Source: Pseudomonadales bacterium
GTDB lineage: Bacteria; Pseudomonadota; Gammaproteobacteria; Pseudomonadales; Azotimanducaceae
Length of the DNA stretch: 64,000 nucleotides
Reading direction: 5' to 3'
Assembly: GCA_019090615.1 (NCBI GenBank)
Contig: JAHRVQ010000006.1
Span: forward strand, 62,001-126,000
The translations under genes and the position numbers were made by a program. The notes beneath the pieces were generated by a model. The model was not told the DNA's origin. It saw only the letters and a list, made by a program, of their open reading frames with translations, and did not search any database. The number at the start of each line of letters is the position of its first letter. Position 1 is the stretch's first letter. Below, one piece after another: positions 35,293 through 43,974 of this stretch.

Positions 35293-36732
35293 CTACGAAG
35301 ACAATTTAGATAACAGACCCTTAAACTGCGATTCAAGTTCGGGCTGGTCTTCCCAGTTTTTCATAAATCGAGTGAGATCGCTGTTAAAGGCCTTATCAAA
35401 ACTATCTTTGTCCTGAATTTCTCGCATCGCATCAAGATCAATAATCACCGGCCCATCTTCAGCCATCAAAAAATTGGTCGCCTTTAAGTCGCCGTGGGAA
35501 ATCCTGCTAGCTGACAGGTTTCTCAACAATTGCGCCAGCGCTTCCAGTTCACCGTCAGGTTTCTTCAAACCACGGAATAGCGCTAACGCATCCGGCCCTT
35601 TTATATATTCAGTGATAAAATAGGCTTTATTGCGTAATGGCCCAAGACGATGTTCAAGCATAGCCACCGGCTTCAACGAAGGGATACCTAAAAATTCCAG
35701 ATTGAATGCATTAAACCACGATTTCCAGGCACGACTCTTTTGAAAAGCCCGCGTCACAGCATGTAATTTATTTTTAATATTATAGCGTTTAATCACCAGT
35801 GAACGGTTTGCAAGCTCTACCAACGCAACCGTTGCGCTATTGCCATCTTTAAGAATTTCTCCAGCGCTGATAAATTTATCAGGATCAGCCAACAAATTAG
35901 CCATTTCCTCATTAAATTCTGATCTTTCACAGACCATAAACTGGCTAAAACTGGTTTCACAGGTAAATCGGGTACAATCCCGAAAGGCTTTGTTTAAGTA
36001 GGCCTTTTTCCTTATTTGCCGACTGCTATTGATTTTGCCATGCAAATCAATAACTCGATCTGGATCAGCCGCCCAACCTCTGACGGCCTCATAGGCCGGA
36101 AATACAACCTGAACAAATTCGTCATATTTTGAGAAATATTGCGCGAAAAACCAACTCAGATTCTCCAGGCTTTCCGGCTCTGCTAACGAAGAATCAGTTT
36201 TCCGAACTACACCACCACCATCAATGGTATATATTCGCCCCTGGCTCATCAAAAAATTTCCTAGATGAATATCCGACTGGACGATACCCTGATTGTGCAA
36301 TTTGGCTATAGTGATCATCGCTCGAGCTAGCACATCGACCCGCTCATCGTCTTCAACGGCACTATCCCAACGATCCTGCAAGCAGACCGATTGCTCCAGA
36401 TACTCAAACGCTAAAATCTGGCCGAAACCATCCATAAGTTCGCCCTGCCATAACAGCGCTGGCGTTCGGATACCGGCACTGATAATAAACTTTACCCCCG
36501 CGCGCTCTTTTGCAGCGTATCGATTGGCGGACCTGCCAATAAATGTTTTCACTAATATATGCTGATTATTACAGCGGGCTAAAGCAACCACCCGCTTGCC
36601 GGGTAACAGCCGCAGCAACTTAATAAAGTGAACCTCAACAATTTGCCCATCGCCGCGTTTTATTCTCAAGTCAAACGGAAGCTGGATATCTCGATGAGCT
36701 TTAACAAGCATTTCAGAACTAATAATACTCAT
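35293..36732 (-). CDS. double LPS-kinase-fold protein (PA5006-like)
   Basis: About 479 aa with two kinase-like (Kdo/WaaP–InaA type) domains in tandem. I place the start at ATG 36732, which has TAAGGA just upstream; a TTG at 36765 would add 11 residues but lacks such a site. Domain 1 (about 20–230) has IVQSDIHLGNFLM and YTIDGGGVVR. Domain 2 (about 285–475) has FITEYIKGPDAL, ISHGDLKATNFLM and VIIDLDAMRE, with the intact HGD...N...D set. Domain 1 is more divergent (SDIH for HGD) and may be regulatory. It lies in the LPS-core operon, so a phosphorylation role on core heptose is inferred, not shown. Confidence 0.8.
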   Translation of the reverse strand: MSIISSEMLVKAHRDIQLPFDLRIKRGDGQIVEVHFIKLLRLLPGKRVVALARCNNQHILVKTFIGRSANRYAAKERAGVKFIISAGIRTPALLWQGELMDGFGQILAFEYLEQSVCLQDRWDSAVEDDERVDVLARAMITIAKLHNQGIVQSDIHLGNFLMSQGRIYTIDGGGVVRKTDSSLAEPESLENLSWFFAQYFSKYDEFVQVVFPAYEAVRGWAADPDRVIDLHGKINSSRQIRKKAYLNKAFRDCTRFTCETSFSQFMVCERSEFNEEMANLLADPDKFISAGEILKDGNSATVALVELANRSLVIKRYNIKNKLHAVTRAFQKSRAWKSWFNAFNLEFLGIPSLKPVAMLEHRLGPLRNKAYFITEYIKGPDALALFRGLKKPDGELEALAQLLRNLSASRISHGDLKATNFLMAEDGPVIIDLDAMREIQDKDSFDKAFNSDLTRFMKNWEDQPELESQFKGLLSKLSS

Positions 36733-36778
36733 GAATTCCTTATCTTTCTTACTACGGCCGAACAAACACTCTGGATTT

Positions 36779-37603
36779 TTACCTATTTTTGCCGTCCCTT
36801 TTAGTTCGACTGCTAAAAAACCGGATAATTCGCCGGACTTCCCTTTTATCCTGCATAGACAACGTCTCTATCTGTTTATACAACAAATAAAACTTTAACC
36901 TTTCAGTACGAGACAACACCTGTCGGCCCATCTTGTCAAGCAGGGCTAAATCCCTGACAATCCCCCGCCGATTGCCTTTTAAATAAATTTGCCGCCCAGC
37001 GGGACAATCGATAACAAAAACTTCCGGTAAATCACCTACACTGACTAACAGATTACGCCATTCCAGGTCGTTATGAATAAACCCTAAAGCATGGATTTGC
37101 CGCACCAGACCCGCTAACCGAAAGCTAACTTTTGCTCGCCATAAACGATTGTTAAACTTGACCTTACAGCCTTGGTATATATGTTGCAAATCGTGAGCCT
37201 GCGCCACCTCTTGCAAAATAATAATTCCCCAATAGGCACCGAAATATCGATTCCCTTCGCCATAAGCCACACAGCGCGGTGTAGAAATATTATTTCGCTG
37301 AAACCAGCGGGCATTATGCCATTCTCTGGTCACTCTGGAGCGGCCCAAAAATCGACGTAGATACTTACCAGGCCTAAAATAATGTTTTAGATAATAATAT
37401 CGATGGCCAACTTTAACTCTACGCATAGCGTTGGTGTTTGAGGTGTCGATCAAGTCACCTTGCAAGCCGAGTGCAACCTCTGGGCCGGAAAAAGCCGCCA
37501 ACTCTTCGTCGTTCAAATCAGCATGAGTTACCCACACCACCTCTATGTACTTCGCTTCATGTGACGCTTCATCTGACGGCTCATCTGACGGCTCATCTGA
37601 CAT
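36779..37603 (-). CDS. LPS-core kinase-like protein (WapQ/WapP type)
   Basis: 274 aa, one kinase fold. It shows YYYLKHYFRPGKYLRRF (ATP-binding Lys), FGAYWGIIILQEV, and catalytic GFIHNDLEWRNLLV with VIDCPAGRQ in place of the usual DFG/DL segment. It ends in a basic tail. Start ATG 37603 has GGAA six bases upstream, inside the waaP 3' end: the first 61 bp overlap waaP in another frame. The N-terminus is a fourfold SDEP/SDEA/SHEA repeat produced by a 12-bp tandem repeat. Core-heptose kinase activity is likely by family and place; the position phosphorylated is unknown. Confidence 0.82.
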   Translation of the reverse strand: MSDEPSDEPSDEASHEAKYIEVVWVTHADLNDEELAAFSGPEVALGLQGDLIDTSNTNAMRRVKVGHRYYYLKHYFRPGKYLRRFLGRSRVTREWHNARWFQRNNISTPRCVAYGEGNRYFGAYWGIIILQEVAQAHDLQHIYQGCKVKFNNRLWRAKVSFRLAGLVRQIHALGFIHNDLEWRNLLVSVGDLPEVFVIDCPAGRQIYLKGNRRGIVRDLALLDKMGRQVLSRTERLKFYLLYKQIETLSMQDKREVRRIIRFFSSRTKRDGKNR

Positions 37604-38409
37604 AGCAGTTCCGATTCAATACCCTTATCCCGCCGGTATAGCTTGCCCGCGCGCTGCAACACCGAACGCCAGATCTTTCGATCCTCTACCATTGTACGTC
37701 GCAAAGGCTTAGCCGAATACAACCGCATAAAGCGAAATATATCATTCCTGGTGATATCCGCATCAATACTGGAAAACAATAGCCCGGCTAAATCTTTAAC
37801 GCGCCAACGTGCTGGCGTCCTGGCCCGCAATTGAGCGCGATGCAAATCAATCAAAAATATTTTTATTTCACTCGCCGTCTCTGCAGCTGTTTGTTGCAAC
37901 AGAAAATGGCAAATATAAAAATCGCGATGGTTCATACCACTACCATGCATGGTCCGCGCTACATTAGCAATTTGATCCACCAGCAACCTGCGTAGATTCA
38001 AATCAATCGCATTTTGGTCAGCTAATTCCTCAAGGCTCTGGGTGTTTTCAAGTGCTCGGGTAATTAAACATGAGCGGATTGTTGCCGGATTCCGACCCTG
38101 GCTTACAAATCCCACTGGCGACAACGTATCAATGCCCAGCTCACTTAAATGACTGGCCGCATGCCATTCATTACTGGCACCCAGAACAGGCAAACGCAAT
38201 TGCAGCAAATTTTTAAAGATTTCTCGCCAACCTGCACCAAAATGAAGTTTTACAAAATAGCGTTTTTGGTTTACTTCAAAACGTAAGGTACGCCGTGCTT
38301 CGAGCTCACGAAATACTTCACCCTTAATCCGGCAGGCATCGGCAAACAAATGATCACGCCTGAGTAGAGGAGATAGCTCTTTATTTAGATAGGGGTTATC
38401 CGAGGGCAT
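37543..38409 (-). CDS. waaP: WaaP (RfaP), LPS core heptose I kinase
   Basis: Phosphorylates heptose I of the inner core; in Pseudomonas it is needed for LPS export and viability. About 288 aa from ATG 38409 (a TTG two codons earlier is possible). It shows RYFVKLHFGAGWREIFKNLLQLRLPVLGASNEW, catalytic GMNHRDFYICHFLL and metal-binding IFLIDLHRAQ, then WRVKDLAGLLFSSID. The normal C-terminus is extended by a repeat tail MSRQ-MSRQ-MKRH-MKRST that overlaps the next gene in a second frame. It overlaps the waaG-like gene upstream by about 14 bp. Confidence 0.92.
   Translation of the reverse strand: MPSDNPYLNKELSPLLRRDHLFADACRIKGEVFRELEARRTLRFEVNQKRYFVKLHFGAGWREIFKNLLQLRLPVLGASNEWHAASHLSELGIDTLSPVGFVSQGRNPATIRSCLITRALENTQSLEELADQNAIDLNLRRLLVDQIANVARTMHGSGMNHRDFYICHFLLQQTAAETASEIKIFLIDLHRAQLRARTPARWRVKDLAGLLFSSIDADITRNDIFRFMRLYSAKPLRRTMVEDRKIWRSVLQRAGKLYRRDKGIESELLCQMSRQMSRQMKRHMKRST
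37555..37602. repeat. four 12-bp tandem units read in two frames at the waaP/kinase junction
   Basis: Units at 37555–37566, 37567–37578, 37579–37590 and 37591–37602 (plus-strand consensus GCTCATCTGACG). On the minus strand the waaP frame reads MSRQ-type units and the downstream kinase frame reads SDEP-type units. Because the unit is a multiple of three, copy-number change keeps both frames open and only lengthens both proteins. Confidence 0.92.
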
Positions 38410-40657
38410 TTTCAATCACATCTACCGCTCGATCAGGCATACTATATATATCTGCATTTCTGCCAAATTTAATGCCATTTAACTGCCACTTTTCTCTTTC
38501 GTCAGAGAGCAACATAGCAAGCAACAACTGATCAAAATTTGTCTGCCTATATGGAGAGCGCACCAGTTCACCTGCACAGGCATCTTCAATATAATGCGCA
38601 TAACCACAAATATCTGTCGCCAATACCGGCAACCCAGCCACCATAGCTTCCAATAAGACGGTACCAGTATTTTCAATATAGGCTGGATGAACTAATAAAT
38701 CAGCGGCTAAGAGAAACCGCGGAATATCGTCTCTGCCATTCAATATAATGACTTTATCGCCAATATCAAACCGTTTGGCCATGCGTAAAAATGCATTCGG
38801 ATTATCCTGGCCAACGGCAATAAGCCTGGTTTTCATTTTCACGTCGGCAGGCAAATTGCGCATGCCAAGCAATATTCTATCCAGTCCTTTGGTGATAAAC
38901 CCAGAACCAATCATCAACAACAAAAACTCATCTTCACCGATGCCAAACTCGCTACGCAAATCATTAGGCAGTTGCTGGTTTACTTCTGGCGCAATCCTAT
39001 CCCTTGAGATACCCGGTGGTAAGAGATGCAACCGCTCAATATCAGTGCCATAGTATTTTTGAAAAATTGGCCGTTGCAACTCCGATATCATCAATATTTC
39101 GGTGCCAGAGTCTTTATCAAAAACCGCTTTTTCAAATTTGGAAAAGTGTTTATATCGAGGTATCACTCGATAAAGATGGCCCCGTTGCGTTTGGGCTTTT
39201 TCTTCGTAACAGGAATCCGCCGCATAATAAATATCCAGCCCGGGCATTTTATTGAATCCAATAACGCCCTTCACAGTATTTTTAGCAAGGTGGTTTTCAA
39301 CCCAGAGCGCATAAAGCTCATATTTTTTATGATTAGTCATGGCGCTAACGGGCACAATAATCACATCAAAGCCATCGGGCACTGCTCCTTGCCAGGAAAG
39401 CACATAAACACGAATTTGATAGCCTCTATCTCGGCACTTAGATGCCACTCGAATAAAATCTCGTTGCAGGCCACCAAACGGGAAGTACTTAAACAGACAA
39501 AATGCCAACTCGCCCCTGATGGCCTTATCATCGCCATGCATTTGGCCGATAGAATCAATAATGCCAGCAGCCACTTCTGGCAATGAATAAATATTTGCGG
39601 TTGCGGAAAACCGTTTGCCATTATCACGCCACTGTTGACGTTTCTCTGTTTGAATCAATTTTAGCAATTGCAGATTCAGATTCTGTTGTCGAAAAGGACT
39701 TGGTACCAGCTCCCCCACATCGGCTTCTTCAACGTAATGACCATAACCACAAATATCTGTAGCCAATACCGGTAAGCCTGCAACTATTGCTTCTAACAAC
39801 ACCATACCCGCATTTTCATCTAAAGCCGGGTGCAGCAACAAATCGCCAGCTAACATCAACTCGCTAACATCATCACGCCCAGACAGGAACACCACCCTGT
39901 TTTTAATACCCAATAGAAATGCCAGACGCCTAAACGGTCCTTCTGAATCTTCCCCAATGATATAAAAACGGACCTTCGCTCTGGTTGCGGCGGGCAATGA
40001 TCTAATGGCCCAAAGCGCCCGTTTAAGGCCTTTTTTGATAAACCCTGAACCAACACTTAATATCAGGTATTCATCATCGGTTATGCCTAATTCATGGCGC
40101 TTTTGCTGGCGAATTATTTCAGCATCATCTGGCGCGACCCTGTCACGGGAAATCCCCGGCGGCAAAAAATGCATTCTGGCTTCTGGAGTATCATAATATT
40201 TTTTGAAATAGGGCTTTTGCGTCTCGGAAATCATCATAATCAGCGTTTTACTCTCTCTACCAAATACCGCCCGTTCGTATTCAGCAAAATGCCGGTAACG
40301 CGGTGTTTGTCGATAAATCCAATTGCGTTGAGAGCGTGCTTTTTCCTCGTAACAGGAATCCGCCGCAAAATAAATATCCAGGCCTGGCATCTTATTAATA
40401 CCAACAACATAATCGACGGGTGCGCTTTGAAGTGAATGCTCGACCCATGCGGTATAACGTTTATAGCGGGTATGATTAGTTATCGCCTGGACTGGCACAA
40501 CAACCACTTCAAAACCATCCGGTATCGTACCTGTCCAGCTCAGAGTAAAAACCCGTATTGAATGGCCCCGGCTTTGACAGTTCAGTGCAATACGCAGGAA
40601 ATCACGCTGTAAACCACCAAAAGGGAAATACTTGTATAAACAAAAGGCTAGTTTCAC
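38396..40657 (-). CDS. waaG: tandem WaaG–WaaG fusion: double GT4 LPS-core glucosyltransferase
   Basis: 753 aa, twice the length of WaaG (about 370). Copy 1 (1–~375) starts MKLAFCLYKYFPFGGLQRDF; copy 2 (~384–753) repeats LAFCLFKYFPFGGLQRDF. Both hold NKMPGLDIY-AADSCYEEKA, LPPGISRDR, GSGFI-KGL, an EX7E motif (Glu281/Glu289 in copy 1; ENTGTVLLE in copy 2) and LATDICGY. The linker is GQMHGDDKAIRG. WaaG adds the first hexose to heptose II. At the junction AGGGGCGAGTTG places a Shine–Dalgarno-like AGGGG before the Leu384 TTG codon (39508), so copy 2 might also be made alone. It lies between waaC and waaP as in Pseudomonas. Confidence 0.9.
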   Translation of the reverse strand: MKLAFCLYKYFPFGGLQRDFLRIALNCQSRGHSIRVFTLSWTGTIPDGFEVVVVPVQAITNHTRYKRYTAWVEHSLQSAPVDYVVGINKMPGLDIYFAADSCYEEKARSQRNWIYRQTPRYRHFAEYERAVFGRESKTLIMMISETQKPYFKKYYDTPEARMHFLPPGISRDRVAPDDAEIIRQQKRHELGITDDEYLILSVGSGFIKKGLKRALWAIRSLPAATRAKVRFYIIGEDSEGPFRRLAFLLGIKNRVVFLSGRDDVSELMLAGDLLLHPALDENAGMVLLEAIVAGLPVLATDICGYGHYVEEADVGELVPSPFRQQNLNLQLLKLIQTEKRQQWRDNGKRFSATANIYSLPEVAAGIIDSIGQMHGDDKAIRGELAFCLFKYFPFGGLQRDFIRVASKCRDRGYQIRVYVLSWQGAVPDGFDVIIVPVSAMTNHKKYELYALWVENHLAKNTVKGVIGFNKMPGLDIYYAADSCYEEKAQTQRGHLYRVIPRYKHFSKFEKAVFDKDSGTEILMISELQRPIFQKYYGTDIERLHLLPPGISRDRIAPEVNQQLPNDLRSEFGIGEDEFLLLMIGSGFITKGLDRILLGMRNLPADVKMKTRLIAVGQDNPNAFLRMAKRFDIGDKVIILNGRDDIPRFLLAADLLVHPAYIENTGTVLLEAMVAGLPVLATDICGYAHYIEDACAGELVRSPYRQTNFDQLLLAMLLSDEREKWQLNGIKFGRNADIYSMPDRAVDVIENALG

Positions 40658-40659
40658 AA

Positions 40660-41721
40660 TTAGGTGCTCGGCTCCGGCATGAGTGACAAAAGTTGATTAA
40701 ATACCCTGGCTGCCGTGACATCTGTATAACAAGGCGGATAAATTCTATTGTTGTCCGGCGGATTAGTATACTGACAGTGTCTTTTAAGGCAGGGGATACA
40801 GGCCAAATTGTCACCTGCTAACAACTGTTGTCTACCCCCATAAGGCCCTGTAAGCGCGGTATTAGTCGACCCATAAATGCCCACCAGAGGCACATCGAGT
40901 GCCACTGCCAGATGCCCAAGGCCAGTATCAACACTCACGACACCCGCACATTGCCGCAGCCGCCGCATCAACCCTGCGATGCCTTCCCGTGGCAAAACTT
41001 TCGCCTGTTCAAAGTCTGCACAAAGTGCCGTAGCCCGATCACGCTCCTGGTCATTACCATGAGGCAATTGCACCGTATAACCCGCTGTTGTGGCCAGTTC
41101 TATTAATTCATGCCATCGAACTTCCGGCCAGTGTTTAGAGGCCCAGGTGGTACCGTGAAAAAACAACAATTCTGGTCGACCAGGATTAGCGCCTGTTACC
41201 ACTACTGGCAACTGTTCAACCAAAGGTCTTTTGCCAAGCCCATAATCTAACGGCAAACTGGAGATTGAATAATCAAAAATCAAAGCGAATAATCGCCGTG
41301 TCCGCTCTACAGCGTGCGCTGATTTTGCCACCTTAAAAGTTTTACTATAAAACAGCCTTGATAAAGGCTCTCGCGAAGAACTGCCATCTAAACCATAGAC
41401 ACTGGCCGAGGCCAATTTCGAAACCAGCGCACTTTTATACAAACCCTGCGCATCAACTACCAGGTCATATTGGTTCGAACGCAACCGCTGCCGCAGCTTG
41501 ATAATTTCACCCCGACATCGAACCCATGAATTTCGCCAGCGCCGAATTGCTACCTGGATGACCTCATTAACCGCTGGGTGGGCCTCAGCAATATCCACTA
41601 GCCCCTCTTCCACGGCCCAGTCAATCTGAACCTCTGGACAGGCAGATTGCAAATCAGTCAGCGCTGCTAAAGTGTGTACTACATCTCCCAACGAGGATAG
41701 TTTGACCAGCAAAACTTTCAA
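40660..41721 (-). CDS. waaC: WaaC, LPS heptosyltransferase I
   Basis: GT9 enzyme adding heptose I to KDO. About 353 aa from TTG 41721, giving MKVLLVKLSSLGDVVHTLAAL, the normal family start 16 bases after the waaF stop. The frame is open to a TTG at 41763 and an ATG at 41754, which would add residues that overlap waaF; I think these less likely. Further features: VDAQGLYKSALVSKLA, LFFHGTTWASKHWP, VSVDTGLGHLAVALDVPLVGIYGSTN and a C-terminal Cys-rich loop CIPCLKRHCQ. Followed after 2 bp by the double waaG gene. Confidence 0.94.
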   Translation of the reverse strand: MKVLLVKLSSLGDVVHTLAALTDLQSACPEVQIDWAVEEGLVDIAEAHPAVNEVIQVAIRRWRNSWVRCRGEIIKLRQRLRSNQYDLVVDAQGLYKSALVSKLASASVYGLDGSSSREPLSRLFYSKTFKVAKSAHAVERTRRLFALIFDYSISSLPLDYGLGKRPLVEQLPVVVTGANPGRPELLFFHGTTWASKHWPEVRWHELIELATTAGYTVQLPHGNDQERDRATALCADFEQAKVLPREGIAGLMRRLRQCAGVVSVDTGLGHLAVALDVPLVGIYGSTNTALTGPYGGRQQLLAGDNLACIPCLKRHCQYTNPPDNNRIYPPCYTDVTAARVFNQLLSLMPEPST

Positions 41722-41737
41722 ATGGCCACACCAGCGG

Positions 41738-42766
41738 TCACGATATATGGCCATGTTTTTCAATGACGGGAATTAGCCGGTCAGGCATAAGGTCTTGCAA
41801 GCAAGCCTTATGCTTTAGTGGGCACTGACGCTTGAAGCAAGGACTACAGTCAAGATCAAGGGAAAATATATCCAGCTTTTCCGTTAGTGGCGGAGTGAAT
41901 GCGGCTGACGTTGAACCATATATCACCGTTGTAGCGCAACCCACTGCCGCCGCAATATGCATCAAGCCGGAATCATTTGAAACCACTAATTGGCATACAC
42001 TGAGCAAGTCAATGACATCTAATAAACTGGTCTGCGCGGTAAAATCAACACAACGCGGGTGGCTAGCAAGCTTCAGCAAAGACTTAATCTGTTGTGCCGT
42101 TTTTTGATCATTCGGTCCGCCGAAGATCCAGACCTGCATACCTCGCTCAATCGCTAGATCAGCGAGGCGAGCATAATGCGCCTCTGGCCATTTTTTTGCA
42201 TCGCCGAATTCTGCGCCTGGGCAAATTGCTAACACCGGCATTGCCTGTTTCAGGTTGAATTTTTCTAACAGTTTTTGCAAATTATTCTGATTAACAGTTA
42301 ACTGAGGATAGGGCGCTGGCACAGGCGTCTCGCCAATATCTGTACCAAGCGCTACAAACCGATCTATCATCCGCGGCATCTGGCGCTTGTTTAGCATACG
42401 CATATCATTCAGCAAAAAATAACGGAACTCGCCGCGGAAACCTGTTCGTAACGGAATATTAGCGAACATAGGCACCAACGCTGATTTTAACGAGTTGGGC
42501 AAAATAATGGCCTGTTGATAAGCATTTGGCTTGAGTCCCTCGGCAAATGATTTACGCTTACCAAGCTTAAGTTCGCCATGACCAAAGTCAAACCGAATGC
42601 CGCGATTAATCTCAGGCATACGTTGTACCAAAGACAAGGTCGCAGCGGGTGCCAGCACATCAATCGTCCGGTCAGGGTACCTGGCGCGCAACTGTATATA
42701 CAGGCTCTGCGCCATGACCATATCCCCCACCCAGGAGGGGCTTACGATTAGAATTCCATCTTGCAT
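41738..42766 (-). CDS. waaF: WaaF, LPS heptosyltransferase II
   Basis: GT9 enzyme adding heptose II to heptose I. 342 aa, ATG 42766. It shows ILIVSPSWVGDMVMAQSL, LPNSLKSALVPMFANIPLRTGFRGE, ICPGAEFGDAKKWP, VSNDSGLMHIAAAVGCATTVIYGSTS and the Cys loop LDCSPCFKRQCPLKHKAC. It begins the core-assembly part of the minus-strand operon, downstream of ilvE (100-bp gap), in the same order as Pseudomonas waaF–waaC–waaG–waaP. Confidence 0.96.
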   Translation of the reverse strand: MQDGILIVSPSWVGDMVMAQSLYIQLRARYPDRTIDVLAPAATLSLVQRMPEINRGIRFDFGHGELKLGKRKSFAEGLKPNAYQQAIILPNSLKSALVPMFANIPLRTGFRGEFRYFLLNDMRMLNKRQMPRMIDRFVALGTDIGETPVPAPYPQLTVNQNNLQKLLEKFNLKQAMPVLAICPGAEFGDAKKWPEAHYARLADLAIERGMQVWIFGGPNDQKTAQQIKSLLKLASHPRCVDFTAQTSLLDVIDLLSVCQLVVSNDSGLMHIAAAVGCATTVIYGSTSAAFTPPLTEKLDIFSLDLDCSPCFKRQCPLKHKACLQDLMPDRLIPVIEKHGHIS

Positions 42767-42866
42767 TTTATTTTAACCGCAGAGTATTCTGTATATATGT
42801 TACACCTGCATTAATCGCATCAAGGCTTTAGCCGTACTATTTTTAGGCCGGCCAGCAAAACCTGAA

Positions 42867-43799
42867 CTACCAGACTACAGGCGTTGACCAGTCAGGGTAT
42901 TCTGTACGCTTATGCATAACTTGATCAAAATACATTGTTTGTAATTTTTTAGTGATAGGGCCCATCGCCCCGGTACCGATTTTTCGCCCGTCTAGTTCCC
43001 GAATGGGTAAAACTTCCGCCGCAGTACCGGTGAAAAAAGCTTCATCAGCTACATAAACTTCGTCGCGAGTAATACGCCGCTCGACCAGTTCAAGACCTAA
43101 CTCGTTGGCGAAACTAAAAATTGTTGCCCGAGTAATGCCTTCAAGACAGGAAGTCAATTCTGGTGTAACCAGCTTGCCATTTTTAACCAGAAAAATATTT
43201 TCGCCGCTACCTTCAGCAACATAACCTTCATTATCCAGTAACAAGGCTTCTTCACAGCCACTTTCTAACGCTTCTCTTAAGGCCATCATCGAGTTGATAT
43301 AGTTGCCGTTTGCCTTAGCCTTGCACATGGTGATATTGACATGATGCCGCGTATAAGACGAGGTCCTTACCTTGATACCATCGGTTTTAGCTTCTTCTGT
43401 CATATACACCGGCCACTCCCAGGCGGCAATCATACAGTGCACGGACAACCCCTCAGCGCGCAAGCCCATGCCTTCTGAACCCAGAAAACACATTGGCCTG
43501 AGATAAGCTTCTTTTAACTTATTTTCCCTGATAACCTGTTGCTGAGCGGCATTTAATTCATCTTTGGAAAAAGGTATTTCCATGCGGAGAATATGCGCTG
43601 ATTGAAACAGCCGATCGGTATGATCATGCAGCCTGAAAATAACCGGGCCATTATCTGTAGCATAGGCACGCACGCCTTCGAAAACACCCAGACCATAGTG
43701 GAATGTATGGGTCAGAACATGTACCTTTGCTTCTCTCCACGGCACCAGCTCACCATCAAACCAAATAACGCCATCTCTATCGGCTAGTGACTCCGCCAT
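42867..43799 (-). CDS. ilvE: Branched-chain amino acid aminotransferase
   Basis: PLP-dependent fold-type IV transaminase for the last step of Ile, Val and Leu synthesis. 310 aa. It shows GVIWFDGELVPWREAKVHVLTHTFHYGLGVFEGVRAY, PLP-Lys in ITMCKAKANGNYINSMMAL, LDNEGYVAEGSGENIFLV, CLEGITRATI and DEAFFTGTAAEVLPIRELDGR, the signature of true IlvE, not D-amino acid transaminase. ATG 43799. It lies between glnE and waaF as in Pseudomonas; ilvD of the same pathway is 7 kb away. Confidence 0.96.
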   Translation of the reverse strand: MAESLADRDGVIWFDGELVPWREAKVHVLTHTFHYGLGVFEGVRAYATDNGPVIFRLHDHTDRLFQSAHILRMEIPFSKDELNAAQQQVIRENKLKEAYLRPMCFLGSEGMGLRAEGLSVHCMIAAWEWPVYMTEEAKTDGIKVRTSSYTRHHVNITMCKAKANGNYINSMMALREALESGCEEALLLDNEGYVAEGSGENIFLVKNGKLVTPELTSCLEGITRATIFSFANELGLELVERRITRDEVYVADEAFFTGTAAEVLPIRELDGRKIGTGAMGPITKKLQTMYFDQVMHKRTEYPDWSTPVVW

Positions 43800-43974
43800 A
43801 ATTCATCTACCTAGTTTCAATTTTTAATCACGTACCTATATCTGCTCTTACAACCCAGTTACCAGTAATACCGACGGGCCATTATCGCAGGAATAGAATT
43901 TTGACCGCACATCTTACACCCACATGGCATAATTTGATAACACTCCGTTGTAGCAGTGTAAATGTTTCAGCCGC

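Noticed and set aside
39508-40657. Two separate waaG genes instead of one fusion
   Set aside because: The frame runs through the junction without a stop. An internal start for copy 2 is possible and noted, but cannot be shown.
41722-41763. Longer waaC from TTG 41763 or ATG 41754
   Set aside because: Adds residues not found at WaaC N-termini and overlaps waaF; the TTG at 41721 gives the standard MKVLLVK start.
43800-43974. Possible terminator hairpin after ilvE/before glnE end (ACACT...AGTGT)
   Set aside because: Only a 5-bp stem with a 10-nt loop and no T-run.
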